Origin: Candidatus Bipolaricaulota bacterium
Lineage (GTDB): Bacteria; Bipolaricaulota; Bipolaricaulia; M55B111
Assembly: GCA_021735185.1 (NCBI GenBank)
Contig: JAIPHN010000006.1
Span: 1-32,553 of the forward strand
DNA length: 32,553 bases
Direction of reading: 5' to 3'
Position numbers and translations under genes: made by a program. Position 1 is the first letter of the stretch; every line of letters starts with the position of its first letter. Positions 24,002 to 31,199 of this stretch are shown here, one piece after another. The notes beneath the pieces are model-generated. The model was not told the origin of the DNA and did not search any database. It saw only the letters and a program-made list of their open reading frames with translations.

Positions 24002-24660
24002 GAGATGAAGTAGTTTTTACCGAAGTAACAGCAGTCTCGTTGACTTATAATCCACCCCGAACCTTAAACTTCACTACTTCCTCCGAGTTGAGAAAGGATT
24101 ATTAAATGGCCTCTGATATCCCCAACTAAAGGTTCTAGGAAAATTCTTGGTTTTCGTTGAATTGAAGGTAAACGGTCGCCTCCGCTCCAGAATTGCTTAA
24201 ATTATTGATTTTAATTAAGGTTAAGCAACTCTTCCGCTCCGGCTTTTGTCCGCTTCGCTTTGCTCTTCCCTCGGGAAGAGTTAAGCTTTAGCTTCTATTC
24301 CGGTTATACTGGCCGCTTCACACCTCCCTCGGTCAGATTTGCGCTCCGCTCATTTCTCCCTCAGTTTCAAGAGAGCGAAGAATTTTAAAAAGTTCCCTGA
24401 TTTCCAAAGGATACGAGTCCTCTCGATGATGAATAGTTGAGCTTTTTCTTAACGAGTAGGTATTCCCACCTGGACGTGAATTAGTAAATACGTACAGACG
24501 TAAATTCATATTCTTAGCCCAACCTTTTAGCGTACGAGCTTACTACCTCACTTAAGCCGACCTAGGCAGGTTTGTTATCACAATTAAATCTTTTCAGCCG
24601 AGTTTTCTCTTATAGACACAAGGTATTTTGAAATTCGTATAAGATTGTATAATAAAGTGA
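24002..24660. other. Gene-free region with inverted repeats before the PIN toxin
   Basis: 659 bases. TTGCTTAA (24193-24200) and TTAAGCAA (24221-24228) flank an AT-rich loop. CTCTTCCC-TC-GGGAAGAG (24263-24280) is a strong hairpin whose right arm can also pair with ACTCTTCC at about 24228. TCCGCTYC-like words recur at about 24181, 24233, 24250 and 24343. The direct repeat ACGTACAGACGTAAAT is at 24490-24505. It may hold a small RNA or an old regulatory region; no protein remnant was found. Confidence 0.5.
24490..24505 (+). repeat. Left direct repeat flanking PIN toxin-antitoxin module
   Basis: ACGTACAGACGTAAAT; the right copy at 25570-25585 differs at one base (C for T at position 12). It overlaps GTAAATACGT (24484-24493), which also occurs at 26784-26793. 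Confidence 0.7.
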
Positions 24661-25197
24661 ATGAGCAAGATAGCTTTGGATTTAGACGGACTTATCAAGC
24701 TGAAAAAGGCAGGGCTGTTGACGGCCCTTGCCGAATGTCACGACTGCTTAATCCCAGAGGCGGTCTATCGGGAAACTGTGACCAAGGGAAAGAAAGAACT
24801 GTACGAAGACGCCTTTGAGATAGAGGAGATCGTAGAGAAAAACATTGAGTGCAAAAAAGCTAAGAAGTCTGACAGAAGCAATAAAGTATTGAAGAGCGGA
24901 GACCCAACCTCTCTGGGAAAAGGCGAAAAACAGGCGCTACGTCTTTACTTTCAGGAAGAGGGAAAAGCGATAATATCAGATGATAGAACTTTTTTGAATC
25001 TGCTCGACAGGAATAACCGAAAGTCCGAATCCGAAGAAGTTCCCTTTATTACTCCGGCCAACGCGATGGTTGCTATGGCTAACAAAGGCATAATTTCAAA
25101 TGAGGAAGCCAGAAGAGGGTTAAATCAGATTAAAGACCTAATAAGGCAAAGCTCATACCAGGTAGCGTTAGAAGAATTAGAACATGGAGGTGAATGA
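24661..25197 (+). CDS. PIN-domain (VapC/DUF3368-like) toxin
   Basis: 178 residues. PIN fold signature: first Asp in IALDLDGLIKL (D7), IPEAVYRETV (E33 or E38), LGKGEKQALRLY (E89) and AIISDDRTF (D107/D108), the four acidic residues that hold metal for RNA cleavage. FITPANAMVAMANKGIISNE matches the C-terminus of DUF3368 proteins. The ATG has no SD; TATAAG (24638-24643) lies about 20 bases upstream, which suggests a leaderless message. The gene precedes its antitoxin, the reverse of the usual VapBC order but common for the PIN/UPF0175 pair. Likely an RNase toxin. Confidence 0.82.
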   Translation: MSKIALDLDGLIKLKKAGLLTALAECHDCLIPEAVYRETVTKGKKELYEDAFEIEEIVEKNIECKKAKKSDRSNKVLKSGDPTSLGKGEKQALRLYFQEEGKAIISDDRTFLNLLDRNNRKSESEEVPFITPANAMVAMANKGIISNEEARRGLNQIKDLIRQSSYQVALEELEHGGE

Positions 25198-25198
25198 T

Positions 25199-25501
25199 AT
25201 GGCTAAGAAACCTTATCCGCTTCGAGTTCCAGACAACTTGTTGAATCTTGCAGAAGCTAAATCCAAAGAGGAAAAGGTAGATAGGTCTACCGCTTTGAGG
25301 CAATTGATGTACGAAGGTGCCGAACAATACGTGCTTGAATTAATATCAGAGGGCCGGCTGAGCGTCTCGAGAAGCGCTGAGTTGTTGGACGAATCTATCC
25401 ACGAAATATACCGGTTAGCTAGGAAGAGAAATATAGAAATTGGAGCCACCGAAGAACAATACGAGAAGGGAAGAGAGACGGCGGAAGAAGTCATTTCATA
25501 A
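25199..25501 (+). CDS. UPF0175-like antitoxin with RHH-type N-terminus
   Basis: 100 residues from ATG 25199, SD GGAGGTGA, one base after the toxin stop. Residues 1-45 (YPLRVPDNLLNLAEAKSKEE, DRSTALRQLMYEG) look like a ribbon-helix-helix start. Residues 48-85 (LELISEGRLSVSRSAELLDE, IYRLARKRNIEIG) match the UPF0175 signature. It should bind the PIN toxin and repress the operon. The flanking repeats at 24490 and 25570 are possible binding sites. Confidence 0.82.
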   Translation: MAKKPYPLRVPDNLLNLAEAKSKEEKVDRSTALRQLMYEGAEQYVLELISEGRLSVSRSAELLDESIHEIYRLARKRNIEIGATEEQYEKGRETAEEVIS

Positions 25502-25569
25502 AAACTTGAAGCTTTCCTTACAGCAACACTGTTATTTTCTCTACCCTAAACAGAGGTATATTTGTCAAA

Positions 25570-25585
25570 ACGTACAGACGCAAAT
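25570..25585 (+). repeat. Right direct repeat flanking PIN toxin-antitoxin module
   Basis: ACGTACAGACGCAAAT, 15 of 16 bases identical to the copy at 24490-24505 and in the same orientation. It lies between the antitoxin stop and the end of the convergent partition gene. Confidence 0.7.
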
Positions 25586-25598
25586 ACTTATTTACAGG

Positions 25599-25892
25599 TT
25601 AACCTTCCAGGATGTCCTCGTCCTCTATATTCTCCAGACCAGCCTGTATAACCTTAGGGTAAAAGTCCCTGTTTTTCTCCAGCTCGAGACCCTCCTTGTT
25701 CCCTTCAAGCTGAAGCTCCAGAAACTTAGTTCTAAGTCTTTGATGTAAGTCCTCCGGTAGGTACATGGTGATTGAGGGTCTACCCTTTACCGATCCCTTT
25801 TCCCCCTTGGTTTTGCTTTTGGTCTGCGCTTCGTCACCTTGATTCAACCTCTGACCGATCCGTTCAGCTCGCTCGTCAAGTTCCTCACTCAT
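25599..25892 (-). CDS. Small ribbon-helix-helix partner of ParA
   Basis: 97 residues. The first 35 are charged and flexible; residues 38-90 fit a ribbon-helix-helix fold (RPSITMYLPEDLHQRLRTKF, then NRDFYPKVIQAGLENI). It overlaps the end of the ParA gene by 8 bases (ATGAGTGA). In type Ib partition, a small RHH protein binds the centromere and stimulates ParA. That role follows from the gene pair; a ParB with a HTH is absent. Confidence 0.72.
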   Translation of the reverse strand: MSEELDERAERIGQRLNQGDEAQTKSKTKGEKGSVKGRPSITMYLPEDLHQRLRTKFLELQLEGNKEGLELEKNRDFYPKVIQAGLENIEDEDILEG

Positions 25893-26661
25893 TGTAATCG
25901 ACCTCCTTTAGGTAATCCGCAATTTCGCTAAATTTATCCTCCATATCACATTTCTCGCTATGAGCAAAGATAGAGACCCCGGCGGACCAGGCCCGCTGAA
26001 GCGCCACCCTCTTCCTTACCTCGAATATTGGCACCCGATCCTTGAATGCCTTGTTAAACCAGTCCATCATCTCTTTGGCTTGGTTGTTGGGGTTTACTCT
26101 GTTGGCCACCACCGCCAGCTTCTTAATTTCTGTCTCATAGGCTCTCTCCAGAGTCGTTATCTGGTCGAGCAGAATCTCTAAGGCCCGAACGGAAGTCCCT
26201 TCCGCTAAAGCGGGGATGAGAATATTTTTAGAAGCGAGCAAAGCGTTGTCCGTCAGATTGCCCAAGTGGGGAGGGCAGTCTATCAAGATATAGTCATAGG
26301 AGCATTCCAGTTGGTCGAGGGCCATTGACAATCTCTCTTTATTGCGCACCGCTGTAATAAGTTGAGGCTCGAGGTTAAACATGTCCACGTTGCTGGGAAT
26401 CACGTCAAACTCTCTCCCTTCAACGACCAGATCGTTGATCCTTTCCAGCTCCTCGAGGTCAAGGAGAACCTCGGACAGGTTTCCCTCATCCGAGGTATAC
26501 TTGCTTTCCAGACCAACGCCCTCAGTCCCATGACCTTGTGGGTCCAGGTCAACAAAAAGCACATCGTTTTCCTTTTTAGTTAAAGCCGAACACAGATTGA
26601 TGGCTATGGTGGTCTTTCCCACGCCACCCTTCTGGTTGCTTACGGATATCTTTGCCGTCAC
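25885..26661 (-). CDS. ParA-family partition ATPase
   Basis: 258 residues starting at GTG 26661, with GGGTGATC as SD. Deviant Walker A SNQKGGVGKTTIAIN (8-22), then VLFVDLDPQGHGTEG (Walker A' region), DYILIDCPPHLGNLTDNAL (Walker B) and VVANRVNPNNQAKEM. The DLDPQGHGTEGVG wording is like haloarchaeal ParA/Soj proteins. No N-terminal HTH is present. ParA dimers on nucleoid DNA move plasmid copies apart with a centromere-binding partner, here the RHH protein. A palindrome at 26691-26717 lies just upstream and may be both operator and centromere. Confidence 0.93.
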   Translation of the reverse strand: MTAKISVSNQKGGVGKTTIAINLCSALTKKENDVLFVDLDPQGHGTEGVGLESKYTSDEGNLSEVLLDLEELERINDLVVEGREFDVIPSNVDMFNLEPQLITAVRNKERLSMALDQLECSYDYILIDCPPHLGNLTDNALLASKNILIPALAEGTSVRALEILLDQITTLERAYETEIKKLAVVANRVNPNNQAKEMMDWFNKAFKDRVPIFEVRKRVALQRAWSAGVSIFAHSEKCDMEDKFSEIADYLKEVDYNE

Positions 26662-26690
26662 AGATGGATCACCCGTTCAATATATAAGTA

Positions 26691-26717
26691 CAGTTGTTAC
26701 AGTATAGTGTAAAACTG
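26691..26717. promoter_or_regulatory. Inverted repeat upstream of ParA (operator or centromere candidate)
   Basis: CAGTTGTTACA (26691-26701), six bases, then TGTAAAACTG (26708-26717): arms match apart from one extra base. It is about 30 bases before the ParA start, next to a TATATATT stretch (26679-26688) that may be the promoter. Good candidate site for the RHH partner. Confidence 0.55.
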
Positions 26718-26780
26718 GCAGTACCGTCAATGACATAATGATAAAAATGATGTTATCCTAGCAATATATTATTTTGTTAT

Positions 26781-26802
26781 TTCGTAAATACGTTTTTACG
26801 AA
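26781..26802. repeat. Inverted repeat TTCGTAAA / TTTACGAA
   Basis: Perfect 8-bp arms with a 6-base spacer, in the divergent ParA/XRE control region. Its GTAAATACGT part (26784-26793) is identical to 24484-24493 near the PIN module, and both are followed four bases later by ACG, which suggests a shared binding protein. Confidence 0.5.
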
Positions 26803-26874
26803 AAGATGAAATGATGGGTTCCCTAGTAGTGACGAGGAACTTTTAAGAATTAAATGAGGCCAGAAAAGTGAGTT

Positions 26875-27114
26875 TTAGAACTTATCTTCGATCTCTTTTC
26901 TCTTCTCCTCCAGCCATTCCTTGTAGTCTTCTATCAGTTCTTCCCTGCTGTATCCCTTATCCTCGAGAAAATCCAACAGGTTTTCATTTAACGCCTTTAC
27001 TTCCCCGTTCTCTATGTTTCTTATCGTGGAGACGCTGACTTCACTTGCCAAAGCCAGCTCGTGCTGGGTAACGTCTTTCTCTTCCCGGATCTGTTTGATT
27101 GGGTTCTTGGCCAT
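26875..27114 (-). CDS. Small XRE/Cro-type HTH regulator
   Basis: 79 residues. Classic five-helix Cro/C1 fold: IKQIREEKDVTQHELALASE, VSVSTIRNIENGEVKALNEN, LLDFLEDKGYSREELIEDY, ending in a charged helix. It lies between ParA and small accessory genes and probably represses its own promoter through the TGCTGTT repeats just upstream. AT-rich DNA precedes the ATG and no strong SD is seen. Confidence 0.82.
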   Translation of the reverse strand: MAKNPIKQIREEKDVTQHELALASEVSVSTIRNIENGEVKALNENLLDFLEDKGYSREELIEDYKEWLEEKRKEIEDKF

Positions 27115-27137
27115 AACATAATATTTTATTTCTTTAG

Positions 27138-27180
27138 TGCTGTTATATCAATTCCTGGTTTGACTGCTGTTGTTGCTGTT
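27138..27180. repeat. TGCTGTT repeats upstream of XRE gene
   Basis: TGCTGTT occurs at 27138, 27165 and 27174 (the last two as a 9-base tandem, TGCTGTTGT). They sit between the leftward XRE gene and the rightward small genes, a place where an autoregulatory operator is expected. Confidence 0.4.
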
Positions 27181-27221
27181 GTTATACTTGTTACTAGTGA
27201 AAATTGCGTGGTGAGGGTCCA

Positions 27222-27437
27222 ATGAAGTACTTTAAAGAGCCAATCTGCAAGGGTGACCTCGTCAGGATAACTCGAACCTGTCCTTATTATCCGACTTTTG
27301 CGGAGAAGGTCGGCTGGGTGAGACAGGTCGACAAGGATTCTATCGGCGGTCTTTACCTCGTGGAAATCAGGGACGGGGAAAAGGTGTACTTGCGCCGGAG
27401 CGAATTTGATGTCCTACACGGGGGGAAGGTGAGCTAA
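27222..27437 (+). CDS. Small SH3-like barrel protein (putative)
   Basis: 71 residues from ATG 27222, with GTGAGGG as SD; an in-frame TTG at 27204 has none. The sequence alternates short strands: KGDLVRITRT, KVGWVRQVDKD, GLYLVEIRDGEKVYLRRSEF. This is the look of a KOW or SH3-like barrel. It is followed after two bases by the WGR gene. Function unknown. Confidence 0.65.
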   Translation: MKYFKEPICKGDLVRITRTCPYYPTFAEKVGWVRQVDKDSIGGLYLVEIRDGEKVYLRRSEFDVLHGGKVS

Positions 27438-27439
27438 CA

Positions 27440-27700
27440 GTGGAAGAAGTTTTAATTTCCTGGAGATCCGTTGACCCGGAAGAAAACCGTTTTCGGTTCT
27501 ATTCTCTCAGTCTGGGAGAGGACCTCTGGGGAGATGAAGTGCTGGTCAAGCGCTGGGGCAGGATAGGTGGTAGGAAACGGGAAAACTACTACTGGCCGGA
27601 CAGTTACCAAGATCTGTTAGAAGAGATAAAAGAGACGGCCAAACGAAGAGAAAGACACGGTTATCAGGTCAAAAAACAGAAGCTATTATCCTTTAATTAG
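27440..27700 (+). CDS. Stand-alone WGR-domain protein
   Basis: 86 residues starting at GTG 27440, with GGAAGGTGA upstream in the preceding gene. The whole protein is one WGR domain: FRFYSLSLGEDLWGDEVLVK, RWGRIGGRKRENYYW with the WGR triad, then a helix and RRERHGYQVKK. WGR domains bind DNA ends and nicks, in eukaryotic PARPs and bacterial ligase or MolR-like proteins. Coupled tightly with the gene before it. Likely a DNA-damage or end-binding accessory of the element. Confidence 0.8.
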   Translation: MEEVLISWRSVDPEENRFRFYSLSLGEDLWGDEVLVKRWGRIGGRKRENYYWPDSYQDLLEEIKETAKRRERHGYQVKKQKLLSFN

Positions 27701-28030
27701 CCACGGCCGGTAAGTTATATCTCCTAAGCATTTCTTTTGTACCTCCTTACGAGTTTTTTCTCAATCCATCCGACCAAGGGATGCAATTATAAAAATGAAA
27801 TTTCTTCTGGGGTAATCCATGTAGGGTCGGGAATTAAAGGATTTGCCTGAAAAAGAAGGCTTCCCTTCGGGTGAGGCTCTCCTCTTAAGCTTTTCATTCC
27901 TCTTTTTCAGTTCCTCCAGTTGAATTCCCTCTTTCATTTTCTATGGAGAAATTGATGGTCGGATTCGAAAAAGTTGAAAATTTGATCTTTGACATATTGG
28001 TAAAACTCCGAACGCTCGGAGGTGAAAGCC
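27701..28030. other. Short gene-free gap
   Basis: 330 bases. Contains AT-rich segments and a small GAAGG-CTTC-CCTTC hairpin-like stretch near 27856. An SD (GGAGGTGA) at 28019-28026 serves the next gene. Nothing else recognised. Confidence 0.4.
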
Positions 28031-28315
28031 TTGACGGGAAAAAGTTTAGCCAGGTTAGTTAGGGCTATCGCTTACAGGCGCAGGTTGATGGAAGACCTGC
28101 CGGACCTGGAGGCGAGGTTAACCACTTATCTGCAAAGTGAAGGCCTGAACCAACTTAGGGCCGGAGGCCACAAGGTCGAGTTAATTGGAGGTGAAATCAA
28201 GTTAACAGAAGCAGAAACAAAAAGCACGGAATTTGATCAGTTAGAGTTCGAGTTTGAGCGAGATTCGGAAAACAAAAGGAGTGATCAAATTGAAAGGCAA
28301 ATTACAGGAAGTTAA
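28031..28315 (+). CDS. Small phage-type hypothetical protein
   Basis: 94 residues from TTG 28031; the in-frame GTG at 28022 lies within the SD. Helical N-terminal half (SLARLVRAIAYRRRLMEDL, DLEARLTTYLQSEGLNQL), then a small beta hairpin (GGHKVELIGGEIKLTEA) and an acidic tail. Overlaps the next gene by about 26 bases. The helix plus hairpin layout is common among small phage DNA-metabolism proteins. No family assigned. Confidence 0.6.
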   Translation: MTGKSLARLVRAIAYRRRLMEDLPDLEARLTTYLQSEGLNQLRAGGHKVELIGGEIKLTEAETKSTEFDQLEFEFERDSENKRSDQIERQITGS

Positions 28316-28646
28316 ACCACCGAAGTCGGAAAAGGCCAAGAAGAAGGGAATGAAGTGGGTCAAAATCTCCGGGAAGTTTTACTCCTGGATCGGAGACCTT
28401 CCCGAAGTGAACAAAGGAACGCTGGTAAAGTTTGAGTACCAGGAAAAGAAGACAAACGGCAACACCTACCGCAACCTGCAAGATTTTGAACCTTTGACTA
28501 GAAAGCCGGTAAGCAACAAACAGAGGCTAATTTGTAGATCCGTTTCAGTTAAGGCAGCTGCTTCCGCTGGGTTTGTAGAGTCAAAAGAGGAATTAATTGA
28601 ACTTGCGGAAGGGCTGGAAAATCACTTGTTGAGAGCGCTTGAGTGA
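28290..28646 (+). CDS. Small OB-fold-like protein, possible ssDNA binder
   Basis: 118 residues from TTG 28290, which has AAAGGAGTGATC at good spacing; upstream in-frame codons GTG 28281 and TTG 28254 lack an SD. Residues 15-60 read as an OB barrel: MKWVKISGKFYSWIGDLPEV, KGTLVKFEYQEKKTNGNTYR, NLQDFEPL, as in phage or plasmid single-strand binding proteins. The C-terminal half is helical (VKAAASAGFVESKEELIELA). Two hairpins follow immediately. Identification is by fold pattern only. Confidence 0.55.
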   Translation: MKGKLQEVKPPKSEKAKKKGMKWVKISGKFYSWIGDLPEVNKGTLVKFEYQEKKTNGNTYRNLQDFEPLTRKPVSNKQRLICRSVSVKAAASAGFVESKEELIELAEGLENHLLRALE

Positions 28647-28695
28647 GCAGAGGGCGGGCGACCGCCCTCTGCCCGGATAGGTGATGACCCTATCC
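28647..28695 (+). terminator. Tandem hairpins after OB-like gene, first with GNRA-type loop
   Basis: GCAGAGGGCGG-GCGA-CCGCCCTCTGC (28647-28672) is a perfect 11-bp stem with a GCGA tetraloop. GGATAGG (28675-28681) pairs with CCTATCC (28689-28695). No T-run follows, so simple intrinsic termination is doubtful; transcript protection or attenuation is possible. Confidence 0.6.
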
Positions 28696-28755
28696 ATGCT
28701 CAAAATGATGGTAACGGACAGTTAATGTCGACTCAACTAAGGGAGGAGGTGCAAG

Positions 28756-29115
28756 GTGGAACTTCCAAAAAACGAGAAGATTCGACTGATTCAGGGAATT
28801 TCAGGGGTATTTCACACGCCATATATTGTAGAAGGCAAAACTTCGAGTACGGGAAAGACCATAAGAGTGGAGGAGAAGCATGGGAACAGGGCTTATAGAT
28901 TGGATGCCGAGAAGATCTTAACCGGAGGAGTTGAAGTGAGAAGAGCCACCACCTTCAAGCTCTACACCCGCGAGAACCTTATAAGACAGAAGAAGGCAAA
29001 TTACGACCCCGCAAACTACAGGAATTTGGATACAAAAGATGTTATGAAGTCAATGCTGGAAGGGGATTATCCCGAACCAACCCACCAGGTAGTAGGGGAA
29101 ATAAGTGAAGGGTAA
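28756..29115 (+). CDS. Hypothetical protein
   Basis: 119 residues starting at GTG 28756 after GGAGGAGGTG. Beta-rich first half (IRLIQGISGVFHTPYIVEGK, GKTIRVEEKHGNRAYRLDAE), then helical parts (RENLIRQKKANYDP, TKDVMKSMLEGDYPE). No family recognised. It stands between two hairpin sites and is probably the last gene of the small-protein cluster. Confidence 0.6.
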   Translation: MELPKNEKIRLIQGISGVFHTPYIVEGKTSSTGKTIRVEEKHGNRAYRLDAEKILTGGVEVRRATTFKLYTRENLIRQKKANYDPANYRNLDTKDVMKSMLEGDYPEPTHQVVGEISEG

Positions 29116-29120
29116 GATCA

Positions 29121-29144
29121 GGGGCCGGTTTAGCCGCCGGCCCC
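29121..29144 (+). terminator. GC-rich hairpin after 28756-29115
   Basis: GGGGCCGG (29121-29128) pairs with CCGGCCCC (29137-29144) around an 8-base loop, six bases after the stop codon. No T-run follows. Confidence 0.55.
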
Positions 29145-29199
29145 ACTGTTGAGGGGTCGGCCACGAAAAGTAACAACGGGGTTAACCGGGTTACCGTTA

Positions 29200-29228
29200 T
29201 TGCACTAAAAATTTTCCTAGTCTATAAT
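29200..29228 (+). promoter_or_regulatory. Sigma70-like promoter of HU copy 2
   Basis: TTGCAC (29200-29205), 17-base spacer, perfect TATAAT (29223-29228); the start codon follows 34 bases later with GGGAGGG as SD. The best bacterial promoter in the window. Confidence 0.7.
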
Positions 29229-29262
29229 CAAGCTAGATTCTCTAATATGGGAGGGTAGATCC

Positions 29263-29592
29263 GTGAACAAAAGCGATCTGGTGGAGAGGCTTTACCAAGA
29301 AAACAGCTTGACTAAAAGAGAATGTCGAGGAGCGGTTGATACCGTTGTTGACGCAATAGTGGAGGCGGTAGCAGAAGGACAAGAGGCTCGGTTGGTCAAC
29401 TTCGGGACCTTCAAGCCCAATCCGAGAAAGGAGACGGTGAAAAGACACCCACAGACGGGAGAAAAGATAGAGGTGCCGGCGAAAGTGGTACCGAAGTTCA
29501 GCCCCGGCAAGGGGTTCGAGGTAGCAGTTGAGGAGAACCTGAAAGTATCAAAGGACGGTTCCGGGGAGCTCGGGGTGGAGGAGGTTAAATAA
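29263..29592 (+). CDS. HU/IHF-family DNA-binding protein, copy 2
   Basis: 109 residues starting at GTG 29263 with GGGAGGG before it. Helical start MNKSDLVERLYQENSLTKRE, then RLVNFGTFKPNPRKE, the arm HPQTGEKIEVPAKVVPKF, and SPGKGFEVAVEENL; the last 20 residues form an acidic extension. It shares the PQTG-I-VPAKVVPKFS-GK block with copy 1 but differs elsewhere, so the two are paralogues, perhaps with different target preference. It has its own promoter. Confidence 0.93.
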   Translation: MNKSDLVERLYQENSLTKRECRGAVDTVVDAIVEAVAEGQEARLVNFGTFKPNPRKETVKRHPQTGEKIEVPAKVVPKFSPGKGFEVAVEENLKVSKDGSGELGVEEVK

Positions 29593-30165
29593 AGTGTTTT
29601 GAAGGATCAGCTACAAGTTATCGTGGCCCTTTGTAAACCCGCTTTTGTTAAATTCTAGAAAGCGAGTCCTCCTTTCCCGTTCGTGACCATCTTACCGGAC
29701 GGTATCTTTTTTCAGGAAGTGGTAGTCCTCTCCCCTGCTTGATTTAAATTCCGGCCTCAATGACCTACCGTTAACCCGAGAAGAAGTTACCCATGGCAAA
29801 AAACGGAGAAGGATTGACCACTAATCCGACCGGGTTCAACGGTTAAAGGTCGGTTGTGTGAAGAAGTAGCCGGGGGAACCGGTCCGGACGATGACTTGTC
29901 CGCCCCGCCGATAGCAGCTCTTTACCTGGGCCTGCCTTGTCGAGCCCTGAAAAGCTTTTACCTACATCGACGAGGATTTCCCGTGGGTCTTCGGCTACGG
30001 GAAAAGAGAACGACACCTTGATGATAATTGGCGGTGTCTTTTACCTGTCCGCACTATAAAGGGGGCTCGAGGATAGAATTTCACCCGGGTTTGGCCCAAA
30101 CTATAATCGGCGATATAGTATGAAGAATTGGAATTTATGTCGAAGCCAAAAAGGAGGCGTCTGAG
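29593..30165. other. Gene-free gap between HU copy 2 and GGDEF gene
   Basis: 573 bases without a credible gene. TTTCCCGT (29977-29984) pairs with ACGGGAAA (29997-30004). GACACC (30012-30017) pairs with GGTGTC (30033-30038) and is followed by a short T-run, a weak terminator shape. No GEMM-type cyclic-di-GMP riboswitch was found. The promoter of the GGDEF gene is at 30080-30107. Confidence 0.5.
30080..30107 (+). promoter_or_regulatory. Candidate promoter of GGDEF gene
   Basis: TTCACC (30080-30085), 16-base spacer, TATAAT (30102-30107), with AAAGGAGG before the ATG at 30166. Confidence 0.5.
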
Positions 30166-31152
30166 ATGAACCGAAAAGAAGTTGACCCAGGAGATGACGG
30201 GGGAGAAAAAGCCAAAGTGGTAAGGTTGCGTGAGGGGCTAGCGAAACTGGGGGAATGTGAGACCAAAGGGGATATCTACGATACGACCCTTCGGACCGTC
30301 GGCCGGATCCTGGATTGTGACTTCCGTTTACTTTGTCTCAAGGATGAGAATACCCTGATGGCGAAGGGGGAGTTGGGTGAGTACGGGAACGAGGGTCCGG
30401 CCCAGAAGGTAATGGGGGCGGACCTATCGACCCGAACCTTAAAGAAGGAGACGCCAATCCGGGGTGAGGATCCGTCCCCCTACTTTGAAGGTAAGACCTT
30501 CTATGAAGAGTGCAATTCCTTCCTCAGCGTCCCCATCGGTAGTCTCGGGACTTTACAGGTCTACTCTCACGATAAGGGGAAATTTAGCGAACTGGACGTA
30601 AACTTCCTTCGGATCCTCGCCAGCCATCTCCGGGAACGACTCGCCCGAGCAAAACTGGAAGGAGAGGTGCGCCAGCAGGCGATCCACGACCAGCTGACCG
30701 GCCTCTACAATCGTCATTACCTGGACGAAATCTTGGCCAAGGAGGTCCAGCGCGCCCGCCGCTATGATCATAGGATATCCTTCTTGATGCTCGACGTAAA
30801 CGGGTTTAAGGAAGTAAACGACCGTTACTCCCATGCCAAAGGGGACCGGGTGCTAAAAGAGATCGGGAAGGTCTTGGACGAGAACGTAAGGGAGGTAGAT
30901 ACCGTCTTCCGCTACGGGGGCGACGAGTTCTTGATCCTGCTTCCGGAGACCGGGGAAGGTTCCCGAATGGTTGCCGGAAGGTTAAAAGAAGCAATAAAGA
31001 CCTGGAGTGAAGTGACCGAAGAGCTGGACTTTCCCTTAACAATTGCCATAGGCTCCAGCAACCTGGAACCGAACGAAAAGATAGATGTAGAAAAGAAGAT
31101 AAGCGAAGCGGACCGGAAGATGTATGCGGACAAAAACGGAGTAGCTGGATAG
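30166..31152 (+). CDS. GAF-GGDEF diguanylate cyclase
   Basis: 328 residues. A GAF-like sensory domain occupies about 35-160 (GDIYDTTLRTVGRILDCDF, FLSVPIGSLGTLQVYS), a signalling helix 160-172, and a GGDEF domain 173-326. HDQLTGLYNRHYLDEIL opens the catalytic domain; metal ligand D210 is in FLMLDVNGFKEVND; the signature YGGDEF is intact (250-255). An inhibitory I-site RxxD (REVD, 242-245) sits five residues before it, so product feedback is expected. It makes cyclic di-GMP from two GTP. Cytoplasmic, no membrane segment. Convergent with the GGDEF-EAL gene 47 bases away. Confidence 0.95.
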   Translation: MNRKEVDPGDDGGEKAKVVRLREGLAKLGECETKGDIYDTTLRTVGRILDCDFRLLCLKDENTLMAKGELGEYGNEGPAQKVMGADLSTRTLKKETPIRGEDPSPYFEGKTFYEECNSFLSVPIGSLGTLQVYSHDKGKFSELDVNFLRILASHLRERLARAKLEGEVRQQAIHDQLTGLYNRHYLDEILAKEVQRARRYDHRISFLMLDVNGFKEVNDRYSHAKGDRVLKEIGKVLDENVREVDTVFRYGGDEFLILLPETGEGSRMVAGRLKEAIKTWSEVTEELDFPLTIAIGSSNLEPNEKIDVEKKISEADRKMYADKNGVAG

Positions 31153-31199
31153 CTCCTCCGTTGCTTGAATGTTGGTTGTCTCTTGTGAGTCAAACCCCC

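Noticed and set aside
29593-30165. Cyclic-di-GMP riboswitch upstream of the GGDEF gene
   Set aside because: The conserved GEMM core and tetraloop-receptor motifs were not found; only generic hairpins are present.
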